A DNA stretch of 64,000 nt, taken from NCBI GenBank assembly GCA_017506865.1, contig JAFCMP010000201.1, positions 620,001 through 684,000 on the forward strand, given 5' to 3'. The stretch's first letter is position 1. Every line of letters begins with the position of its first letter. A model generated the notes under the pieces. It did not search any database. It saw nothing but the letters and a program-made list of their open reading frames with translations, and was not told the DNA's origin. Shown in pieces: positions 23,501-35,500 of this stretch. This DNA is from Tribonema minus (taxonomy: Eukaryota; Sar; Xanthophyceae; Tribonematales; Tribonemataceae). The position numbers and the translations under genes were made by a program.

Positions 23501-26500
23501 AGTTGCCTCTCCCGTACTTTCGAGTAGAAAAAGTGGAAAATTTCTCCATTACACTCCATATGTGTATACACATTATGCAAGGCAGGGTTTCATCCTGTTC
23601 GTGCATGCATGTTGCATGTACCTCTTGTGCTGCAGTAGCTCTGGTCCCAGGAGCAGTGCCACTTCTGACCCTGCTTCTCACAGGTTTTTGCCCCCAACTT
23701 TTTGCCTATATCGCTGTGTACTCACCTTTATTAATCAATTCTCTTTTCTAGTCCTTTGCCCCATCTGTCTGCATAGCCATGCCTTCAGCTTTCTTGTTTT
23801 CTGCAACAACATTGCAGCCCACCGCGGAGCCAACTGCCAAGCCAACTGCGGAACCCACTGCCGAGCCCACCGCCGAGCCCACCGCCGAGCCCACCGCCAA
23901 GCCTACTGCTGAACCCACCGCCAAGCCTACTGCTGAGCCAACCGCTGAGCCCACAGCCGAGCCAACTGCCAAGCCCACCACTGAACCTACAGCGGAACCT
24001 ACAGCAGAGCCAACCGCTAAGCCTACCGCGGAGCCAACTGCCAAGCCAACCGCCGAACCCACTGCCAAGCCCACCGCCAAGCCCACTGCTGAGCCCACTG
24101 CCAAGCCTACTGCTGACCCCACTGCCGAGCCAACCGCAGAGGTAACTGCCCAATTTTGTGTAGATGCTGCTTTGATCGGCAGTGGCTCGTGCAGTACGTC
24201 CAAGTCATGGCAGCAACGAAGTGATGCATCACTTGCACAAGCGCCAAGTGCATAGTGAGCGCATGGAGGCATCGTTTCTTGTTGATCACGCAGCAGTTTG
24301 TTGTGCAGCGTGGCACGCATGTCTCAGTGCCTCATCATTGCAGCAGCCTTTAGAGTTTTTGATTACTGTAGCGTGATAATTTTAGAGCTAAACGGCCACT
24401 TCTGCAGTCGCAAGCCATGATACCTCCCGTTAACCAAATGTGACATCCTTCATTGCAACGTGATCATGATCACTGCGAGCAGGGGCACTAGAGCAGGTGT
24501 TGTGCGCCTGCCAAGGCATATCTCAAACATTTCAGAACACAGCTCCATGGGCCAACTGTTGAATACATTGCATTGCGAGTAGGAGCAGTGCTTACAGGCT
24601 GCGCATCATGCACACAAGCGCATATAGTGCATGCTGGAGTGTCGTGCCCATCGTGGTATAGTTGCGCGTGCCTCTACCCCTACAGAAGCCGTTGGGTCAG
24701 ATGCAGCGCTGCTTTTTCCCCTTGCTATTCAGACCTTGCCCACACTGTTGCATAGCCGTTTAAAGCTGAGTGTGTGCACTGCAGCTGATCTTTTCACGGG
24801 TTGCGGTGCGACATCATTGCAGCCAACTGCCAAGCCCACCGCGGAGCCAACTGCTGAACCGACTGCCAAGCCAACGGCGGAGCCCACCGCTGAGCCCACT
24901 GCCAAGCCGACTGCTGAACCCACTGCCAAGCCGACTGCAGAATCCACCGCCGAGCCCACTGCTGAGCCCACTGCCAAGCCTACTGCTGAACCCACTGCCA
25001 GGCCCACTGCTGAACCCACAGCCGAGCCCACTGCTGAGGTGATTGCGATAGCTAGTAAAAGCTACATGGTGATGCCTGGTGTCTGGGTGCTGGTTCATAA
25101 AATCTCACATGTTGGAGCTGCCACTAGGTGGTACATCTATTGCCCAGTGCTATACGTACGCGTGGTGAGCGCATGCACCGTGTTTTGTCGCGCAACATGA
25201 TCATTGTGCCCTGCACAGTATGTAACTTACAGTAAAGATAGCCTTGACATGCCGCGTCGCTGTTGACTCTGCTTGTCGGGTTGTTGACCCAATTGCATAG
25301 CCATGTACTCAGCTGATGGACTTTTCAGTTTTCCTGTTCATTGCCCCAACTTTCCGCTTTTCCGTGCTTCCATCTCATCCATCCTTGTTTTCTGCAACCA
25401 CGTTGCAGCCAACTGGCAAGCCAACTGCGGAGCCGACTGCTAAACCCACAGCCAAGCCAACTGCAGAGCCCACTGCTGAGCCCACCGCTCCGCCCACAGC
25501 CAAGCCAACTGCTGAACCCACAGCCAAGCCCACTGCTGAGCCCACCGCCAAGCCTACTGCTGAACCCACCGCCGAGCCGACCGCAGAGGTGATTGCGATT
25601 ATGGGTACATACATGCTGCAGTGTTCGGCAGTGTCTTATGCAGTGCGTCCAAGTAATGACCAACACGAGTTGATGCATCAATTGCACCACCATTGTCAAG
25701 TGCATAGTGGGCCCATGGAGTCATCAGTTCTTGTTGGTCACGCTGCATGGTGATTGTGCAACGTGGCACGCATGTCTCAATGTGGCACGCATGTCTCAGT
25801 ACTTCATCGTTTCAGCAGCCTTTAGAGTGTTTGAGTACTGTGACATGGCAGTTTCACAGCCAAACGGCCACGTCTGCAGTCTCAAGGCACTTTGATCCAA
25901 TGTGCCGTCCTTGATCGCAAAGTTATAATGATCGCTGCGAGCAGTGGCATCAGACCATGTGTAGTGCACTGAGTCTTGGGATGGCATACATCAAGTCTTT
26001 CATTACAAAGTGGCATTATGTCACTGTCGGGTACTTGTAAATTGAAGAGGTGCTGATAGGATGTGCATTATGCACACACAGTGCATGGCAGAGAGTTGTG
26101 CCAACCCTACAGCCTGTTGCATATGCATATTGCATATGCTATCCTGCCGCGGAAGTTGTTTCGTCAGATGCAGCAATGCTTCTTTCCTTACTTTTCAGAC
26201 CTTGCCCCCCGTGTTGCACAACCGTCCAAAGCCGAGTGTGCGCACTGCAGCTGATCCTTTGACGTGTTGTGCTGCGACATCATTGCAGCCAACTGCCAAG
26301 CCCACTGCCAAGCCTACTGCTGAACCCACAGCCAAGCCGACTGCAGAACCCACCGCTGAGCCCACGGCTGAGGTGATTGCAGTCATCTATTGATGCGGCC
26401 AATGCCTGAGTGCTGGGCGTTGCCTCATCTTATGCCACTGTATTCCAGTTGTATCTGCCCCTAGCTGGTGCATCTATTGCACAAGCGCCATACGTACGCA

Positions 26501-29500
26501 TAGTGAGCGCATGCACCGTGCATTGTCGCGCAACATGGTCATTGTGCCCTCCACCTGTTGCAAGCGCCTCACCCGCTACAAGAGCCGCTGCCCCACATTC
26601 GCGCTTTTCCGTGCCTTCACCTTGCCGATTCCTTTTCCCGCAACGGCATTGCAGCCTACCGCCAGGCCTACCGCGGATCCAACTGCCGAACCCACCGCCA
26701 AGCCCACCGCTGAACCCACTGCCGAGCCCACTGCTGAGCCCACCGCCAGGCCAACTGCCGAGCCCACCGCCAAGCCTACTGCAGAGCCAACTGCTGAGCC
26801 CACCGCTGAGCCCACCGCCAAGCCTACTGCCGAGCCCACAGCCGAGCCCACTGCAAAGCCCACCGCAGAGCCGACCGCAGAGGTGAGCAGGCTTGTATGC
26901 TACCTCAGCACTAACACAGATGCATGTGCGGACGGTCCGAAGGTCGCGGTACACACCAGCTTTGCCTTGACCTCTGAAACGCTTGACGGCTTCTTACAGG
27001 CACGTCATGTTCACGGTTGGTCGCATCAGACGCACGCAATTGCGAATCGGGTGGCGTTTTCACCATGCTATGTAGAGGCAGGGCCGGTTTTCCACTCGTT
27101 GAGCCCCCCTTAGAACAATGCTGCTACGTGGCTTGCTGGGTGAGCTGCAGGTACAGCTGAGCCTTGAGCACAAGTACACACCTGCCCTGGGTGTGTGGCA
27201 CTATGTACTTTGAAGCAAGTCACGCGCACGAGCAGCCGCGGCAGCAGGGTCATGCTTAGTCACATGCCATAGACGTATGAAGTGGATGCTTAGTCACATG
27301 CCATAGACGTATGAAGTGGCTGTGCGTGTATGCTCAGTTCCTTTCTCGGCATACGATGCGAAAACGAAGTCGCGCCTGTTGCTGTAGTAGTACTCAGCTG
27401 TCTGGTGCAATGTGCAACGAACATTGTGCTGTGCCTGCGCACTTGCTTTACTGCTCTCAGTACAGTTGCAGTGCCTTTTGTGTCTCTCACGATGCCACCG
27501 TCACTGCCACTTTTGCACTTCTGCAGCCAACCGCTGAACCGACTGCCAAGCCTACTGCCAAGCCCACTGCGGAGCCCACAGCTGAACCAACTGCGGAGCC
27601 CACCGCCATGCCGACTGCAGAGCCCACTGCCAAACCAACTGCAGAGCCTACTGCCAAGCCCACTGCTGAACCCACCGCAAAGCCAACTGCAGAGCCCACA
27701 GCGGAGCCCACCGCCGAGCCCACTGCAGAGGTGGGTGCGATCGTCAGATGATAGCGTACGCTGGCTGATTGCTGAGCATTGCTGGGCGTTGGTGTGTGTA
27801 GATGCTTTGCAGTGGCTGCTGGTCACCAATAAGCGCTTCAGTCGCACGCGCCCTCATCTTGTGTTTGGTGCTGTACAGTGAGCCGCCGTCCACTCGTGCC
27901 ATCAGTGCTCTCATCATTACTATGGACAATGTTGATTGTGAAAGTGCTAAGGCTGAGTAGTGTTTGCTGCCGTTTAGTGTGAGAGCCCCCGCAATGACTC
28001 TGGTTATCTTTCTGCTGAAGTTGGTGGAAGGTGGCAAGGTTGTGGCATTCATTGGAGCTGACTCAATTTGCTCTTGCTGTGATAACATTGCAGCCTACTG
28101 CCAAGCCCACTGCGGAGCCAACTGCTGAACCCACTGCCAAGCCAACTGCGGAACCCACTGCTGAGCCCACTGCCAAGCCGACTGCCGAACCCACCGCCAA
28201 GCCTACTGCTGAGCCCACTGCTGAGCCCACAGCCGAGCCCACTGCCAAGCCAACTGCAGAACCTACAGCAGAGCCAACTGCAAAGCCTACCGCGGAACCA
28301 ACTGCTGAACCGACTGCCAAGCCAACTGCAGAACCCACTGCGGAGCCCACCGCTGAGCCCACTGCCAAGCCTACTGCTGAGGTGATTGGAATAGTTGGTG
28401 GACGCTAGTAGTAGTTGGGTGCTGGACGTCTTCTTGCATTGTCGCCGTGCGATGGCTGCCGTTCGCTGTTTTAACAAGTAAACAAGCACATGCATAGCGA
28501 GAGCATGGAGCCAGGGACTAAGTGTTACACGCAGATAAGTTCTAAAGTATGTGATTCAAATGCATGGTCCGCGTTGGAAATGCTTCTCCTCATAATCACA
28601 ATTATATGTTTTAACCAGAACTGACCAATCATGCGAGCAGCAGTAGTATAATGGTGTAAATAAAATTGGGCATGACTGCTTATAGGCTCGAATGAAATTG
28701 TGCCTCTCACATACTCTCAAGTAGAAGAAGTGCGCTATGTCTTCTGTGCAGTATACATGGCGTAAATAGGGTGTAACCCCGCTCATACGTGCATGTTACT
28801 TGCACTTCTTTCGGTGACAGTAGCTCTGGTCTGGGAGCAATGCTTCTGCTCATCCTGCTTCTTACAGGTTTTCGCCCCAAATTTTACAGCGGTGTACTCA
28901 CCTGATCGATCCATTGTGTTGTCCAGTCCTTTGCCCATCTGCTTTCGTGTCCATGCCTTCACCTTTCATGTCTTCTGCAACATCATTGCAGCCAACTGCC
29001 AAGCCCACCGCTGAGCCCACTGCTGAAACCACGGCCAAGCCCACTGCTGAACCCACTGCCAAGCCCACTGCTGAGGTGATTGCGATAGTTGATAAATGCT
29101 ACATGGTGATGCCTGGTGTCTGTGCGCTGGTTCATATAATCTCACATGTTGTAGCTGCCACTAGTGATACATCTATTGCGCAGTACATACGCACAGTCGG
29201 CGCATGCAATGTGTTTTGTCGTGCAACATGGGCCGGGCATTGTGCCCTGCACAGTAGCCGTTGCATGAAAGGGAGCCGGAAAACGTCACGCGGCCGTTGA
29301 CCCTGCTTTAAATGTGTTGTTGACCCAACTGTTTGCGTAGCCATCTACTCAGCTGATTACCTTTTCTGGTTTCCAATCCTTTGCTCCAACTTGACGTTTA
29401 TCGGTGCCTTCACCATCGTTCCTTGTTTGCTGCAACCACGTTGCAGCCAACCGCCAAGCCCTCCGCGGAGCCAACTGCTGAGCCCACTGCGGAGCCGACC

Positions 29501-32500
29501 GCCGAGCCCACCGCCAAGCCTACTGCCAAGCCCACCGCTGAGCCTACTGCTGAGCCCACTGCTGAGCCCACAGCAGAGCCCACTGCCAAGCCCACCACTG
29601 AACCTACTGCAGAGCCGACTGCAATGCCCACCGCGGAGCCAACTGCTGAGCCCACAGCCAAACCAACTGCAGAGCCCACAGCTGAGCCAACTGCTGAACC
29701 GACCGCCAAGCCAACTGCAGAGCCCACTACGCAGCCTACCGCTGAGCCCACGGCCCAGCCGACTGCTGTGCCCACTGCTAAGCCCACCGCCCAGCCTACT
29801 GCCAAGCCCACTGGTGAGTCTGGAGCAGAGCCCACTACTGCCTTGACCACCGCCGTACCAATGCCCACTGCGCAATCCACAGGCTGCAATGCTGCATTCC
29901 AGCGATTGTTCAACAGTTTTTTCTATGTACACTATCATCTGGAGCTTTCGACCAGGGGGCATTCAAGCTGTCGCGGAGCCGGTGCAACAACATTGAATGA
30001 TGTTACTTTCATTGTGTTCAAGGATGCACATGCACGCCGCTCTCCATTCTGCTTTTTATGTCATTTGCAGTTACCATTGTGCCTCAAGGGTATATCTCCA
30101 GCCCCCAGCTAAAACCCGCATGCCGCAGTGGTCAATCTTCAACCACCACTTCATGAGCTTTATTCATTTGTCTGCGTATGTATGGTGCTGTGTCAGTGCC
30201 CTTTTTTAGAAAAACTTAGCTGTCGTCACCACTTTCTTGAAATGCTTGATCGTGCTCTCATGCTTCAGACTGTGGATTCTGTGTGGCAGTGCGCAGCACT
30301 CCATTCATGCAATTGCTTTTAGGCAGATGATTGCGAAACTCATTCTCAAGTCGATGCTTCAGCTCATGAATTCTGATCCCCCTGTCAGCATTGACGACCC
30401 TGCAGGCTTGTGAAGAAGTATTCCATCATAGCACACAAATGCTCTCCACATGTGCGCAACACTCATCTTCATGTGTGCAATCTCCTTGTCCTTCTTTTGC
30501 TGCAGCTGAATGCACTCTGTGTGACTCCGCCACGTCATGCGTGGTAAGCAAACCCTAACCCTAACCGTAAACACAGTCGCTGTTGAACTTGCCCGACGGA
30601 GGGACCAGAGATTTTCACCACAATCCGTCTCACACGATATAGACATGCTGGCGTAGGTAGCTGCTGCATCCTTGCTCATTCGATGGTGCCACAAACGCCA
30701 GCTTACCACCTTGTGCAAAGGTGCCAGGCAGACCTGGATCGATGTGCACTGTGATTTTGTTGCTTTGCACTCAGCCATTTCCTAGACCTTGCTCACGCTG
30801 TTGGTTTATGAAAACCTATACCTTTATTCAAATGCTGCCGGCTACTTTCATTTACTAGCAGTGCTAGTGCACAGGTCATTTGAAATGTTCCAAGTTGAGT
30901 CATGCATAATGGGCCTCGATGTATATGCGCCAGCAACCTACTGTACATCGCTGTGACAGCATATCTCATGTGACAGCCCCAGGCGTACTGCTTGCGCCAC
31001 TGTCAGTGATAAAACCGCCAATGACCGAATTCGACATCTTGAACAAAGGGTGATGCTGAGCCTGTTGAGTATGCCTGACAAGGGTTGCGTACTCGCTGCT
31101 GAGTGTTGGGACAGAGATGAGATGTGCGCATGCCGCCATTCCATTGCAAACGCTCAGCGTCTTGCACCAGGGAAGGTGAACGCAGATGCATCGGTGCGGC
31201 CGAAATGCGGCGCCTGTAATCCGCATTTATATTGGTGTTTATGCGTAGGGTAGGATTAGGGTTAGGGCAGGACTAGGATGCTGCACCAGGGAAGATGAAC
31301 GCTGATGCTTCGGTGCAGCCGAGGTGCGGCGTCTGTAATCCGCATTTGTATCGGTGTTTATGCGTAGGGTGGGATTAGGGTTAGGGCAGGACTAGGATGC
31401 TGCACCAGGGAAGATGAACGCTGATGCTTCGGTGCAGCCGAGGTGCGGCGTCTGTAATCCGCATTTGTATCGGTGTTTACGCGTATAGGTAAGGTTAGGG
31501 TTAGGGGTACGGCTAGGGTTAGGATTCGGCATTGTGCCATGCACACTTACCTCAGAGGAAGCGGCAGCAGCAGCATTGCTGGGCTTGTAGGCCGGCTTTC
31601 TTGCTACTTGGACAGATTTCAACGCAAGATGTCTGAGGACACTTGCACACGTGGACTTTACCGGTGGTATTTACTCTGTGCCGTCACCTTAGACACCACA
31701 ATGACCGCAACTGTGAAGTGCAAGCACACAGAGTCATAATAGCGTGTGTCGTCATTTCTGAGGCTTATGACTGATTTTGTTCACGCAAACATTCTTCTGC
31801 GCCTGCAGGACACGAATGACAGTGGCTGCTTTAAGTGCATTCTTTCGGATACGTGTGTGGTGAGTGCCCACTCTGTGCACGCACTAGTACCAATACTTCT
31901 GGGAATAATGACATTGTGCATGCACAGGTCACTGTTTTGCAGCAAAATCATGCCATTTGAATGCCAACATCCAGGTATACTGTTCATGTGATTACTTGCT
32001 GCAGGCTTGACTTGCATGTGTATTTGAGTTGCCAAGGACTTCAAAGCACCGGCAACAGTGTGCACAGCACACAGTCTTAGTTGTAGCCATCTTGATTTTG
32101 CATCAGTCATGCCGATTCAAATCATGCCTCGCTCCCGCAGATTTAGCAGCCGCCATTGGTGCAACAGTGGAGGGCACCCTTAGTGACAGTTGTCATACTC
32201 TGACGTGCCAAGGTTATATAAAGAAACATGTGGAATGCCTGTGATTGCTTGTGGTGCACTAGAGCTCTCTCAGCCGTGGATGCGGACGACGGTCCAATTC
32301 AAGGAATGCGGGCATTCTGTATATATGTATGTGCATGTGCAACAACCATTTTGCTGCAAACAGTCGATGCACCAGGCAGCGCCGCTGCAGATTACGACCT
32401 GCATGCTGCATAATCAAGATGTCAATTTGTCGCTGACACAGCACTCGTGCAAATAAACAGTCCGCCGACTCGTCTGGGCGGCGCTGAAGTGCGTAACCAT

Positions 32501-35500
32501 GGACCTCCTGCTCAACTGCCGGCACTGGAGAGCATCACACTGCAGACAATGCGCCAAATTCAATGATTTCTTCGACGCCAGTCAACCTTAGCCCTGCTGC
32601 TTATCATTGCATATTGCAAGGTCACTGCTCATTGCCGCTTGCACCATCACTTGACTTGTTGCAGCAAAATGTATTCAGCGGAAGCGCCACGGCTTATTGC
32701 ATCACCGGCGGTTCATGTTCGGTGAGTCTTATATTGCGCTTTCAGGTAGTACCACACTTGATTAGGACCAACCAGCATTCCGCGCTGACAAAAGGTGTGC
32801 CAACAGATGATGATTTTGATTGTTGAGTAATGCACGACTTCAATAGAAGCCCTCTGTGGTTGTTTTGAGTCATAGGCGACCAGGGTGCAAGTGTACGTGT
32901 GTTTGACAGTTGCTCTGAGGGTCACATTCCCCGCACTGCCAATAACTTGCATCCTCCACCACTCCACTTAAAATACAACCACTGCACGATACTACGCCAG
33001 GCTTGAAACATCGCCTGCACACATTTGGCTGCACGGCACTCGTCGGCAACAGCAGGCAACTGCTGTTGTAGTACCAGATGGGGGGCCTGGGGGCATACCT
33101 ACCCCCTAGACTTGTGCACCCCAAGGGGGTTTTGGACCCCTTGGAGCACCCGAAAAATGCTTCAAGTGCATCCACTGTTGGCAAGCATGCCGTGGGTCTT
33201 ACAGGCAGCACCATCTGTCAAACTTGCAGCAGATGAAAGAGCAAGACTGAGTGAGGCACCTGGCTTTGGGGTCACTTGAAGTACTATCGCCAGGTCAAAG
33301 CTGTGAACATCAGGGTGTCTGCACTTTTGATAGCCAGATCCGAGAATCAGCAAGGCACAGAGAAGGGGAGGTGTCACACAGTGTCGATTAATTGTAAAGC
33401 AGTGTCGGGCAGCGCATGGGCAAAGCTTTTGCTGCCCGATTGGAAATCAACAAGATTCTGCTTGTTATGCGCGCGCATCAATAGCACCAAGTTGAGAGAC
33501 ATCATCAAGTCTCCTTCGTAGAGGATGAGGAGACTCGTAGTCCTGCTCCTGTTGTTGTTTCTTTGACAAGTTCTTGATTTTTTTGCTCACCATCGCCAAC
33601 TGCCTTCACTTGCTCACCGTTTCAGGGATCTGTGTTTGTGGACAGCGCCGTTGCCGTCTGCACTGCTGAAGACGCCTGCACAGTGAGTGCAAGTGGTACT
33701 CAGCAATTACTGTATGAAGAACTTATCTGAGGGTGGCCACCTCTGTGTCAGATAGTAAAAGATGATCCATAGCCACAGCTGTGGTTTGCACAGCAGTGCT
33801 CTCTTAAGCAAGCAAATCATCACTTGCCAGCAACTTTCTGGTAAACTGACATGAAGCTGTCCAACAAGAAACTGTCAGGTTGGTAAAGTTCAGGTTTGTA
33901 CTACCGTTTCTTTTTCTATGCCCTTGCGGCTGTTTTTGGGTACGTGCTGTGTCGCACCAACCGGCACGACCAATGATCCTGTGTCAACTGGAGCCATGTT
34001 GTGCTCAAAAGCACCCAAACTGCTGCTCGCACTTACATGAGATTGCAGAGAGTACTGCCGGATTCTGGATGTGGCATACACACGGGGTGCAGGAATGTTT
34101 GAGTTCATAGCGCGGCGCCGCTCTTGAATTGATGATCTATGGCTTGAAGACTGCATGCTGTTCAGCTGCATGTACGTGCCAAACAGCCGACCTCAACATC
34201 TGTCGGGGCCTTCTAGAGCGTTTTCAAGCCCTTGAGTAGTCGTGGCTACGTTGGCTTTAAACGATCATTCTGCATGCGGTTGTGTACAATTTGCGATTAC
34301 ACCCTATATGGTTCAAAACTAACCTGCAGGGTGTAGAACAGGTGCCTTTGAACGAACTCCGAGGTGCATGTGTATGCCAAACGGCCAGCGTCTCCGGATA
34401 TGCAGGTGAGGTTGTCACACGCGCCTGTAGTACCAGAGACAGCTCAATTGCATGTGTGCTCGCTCTTGTGCGTCACAGTTTACTACCTTCAGGGACGGTG
34501 CACTGGGCATGTGCACCGCTAGCTACGCATGTACGGTAAGTTCCTCGTGCTGGACAGTTGTGTTCTTGAGCTTTGTTTGCACAATCTCTTGTATATGTAT
34601 CCATGTGGCACTGTGCCAGGACAATCCAAAACAAAACGGACCCCAGCAGCCTGCATTTGCCCAGAGCACCGCCATTGCTGTCTGCAGCACTGATGCCGGC
34701 TTGCGTGCCATGCGTGCGTTGCACACCTTTAGGTGCCAATGAGCATGCAGTATGTATGCAGACTGGGCACCGGCCCCTAGATGGCCATGTGCTTGGCAAT
34801 CATGTTGGTCAAATGCTTCTGTTACTGTGTAGGTCCGATGCTTTGGCACGCGGCTGACCGCAGTGCGCCTCACCACGTAAACTATAACTTGAGTCAAGCA
34901 CTATGCGCGTATCTCGACCGTTTGCGCTGTATGCGGAGTCAAACTCATTCCAGCATCAGCACATGCTTCAGCGAATCGCTTGCTGAGTGTGACCAGTGCC
35001 AGACGCTCATGCTTGCACTCTGCTGCTGCATTTGCCATCACAGTCTGCCTTCTTTTATGGGAAAGCCGAGGCTATCTGCGACGCCGACAACGCCTGTGAT
35101 GTGAGCATACAAAAGGCAACTTCAACGTAAATTTGAAGCGTTCATCGAGCCTTTACGGGTTGCGCGTGAGCATAGCTTAGGCTTGTGGCCTGGGCCATAT
35201 GTTTTTGTTGACATTTTTTGCTTGTTTTAATGTGTCATATACAAAAAGCAGTAGCGATGAAATCAGCAGACATCATGATCTTTGCGTGATAGTATTGCAA
35301 GCCATTATTGTTGCTTCTGTAAAGTGTTCTCATACATATGCGCTGCAAAGGACCTAGTATGCATATATACTTCTATGCACATCTGCGATGAGGGCTTGCT
35401 GACGCTTGCGCAAACTCTTGTAACACTTCATTAAGCACGTGGGTATTCTACTGCCAGGGAGGCCCATATGCTCAGTGCTCAGCCAGCGCAACTTGAGCAC

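Noticed and set aside
23748-24320. Long minus-strand AVGSAVGLAVG frames opposite PT exons
   Set aside because: The reverse complement of the PT repeat necessarily reads as Gly/Val/Ala/Leu repeats. The splice signals are on the plus strand.
31163-31520. CRISPR-like array
   Set aside because: Units are 119 bp and contiguous with no spacers, and the genome is eukaryotic.
33205-33270. Possible 66-bp phase-0 exon reading AAPSVKLAADERARLSEAPG
   Set aside because: Weak donor (GTCACT), no Cys, and unlike the neighbouring modules. It could be an optional cassette but is not supported.
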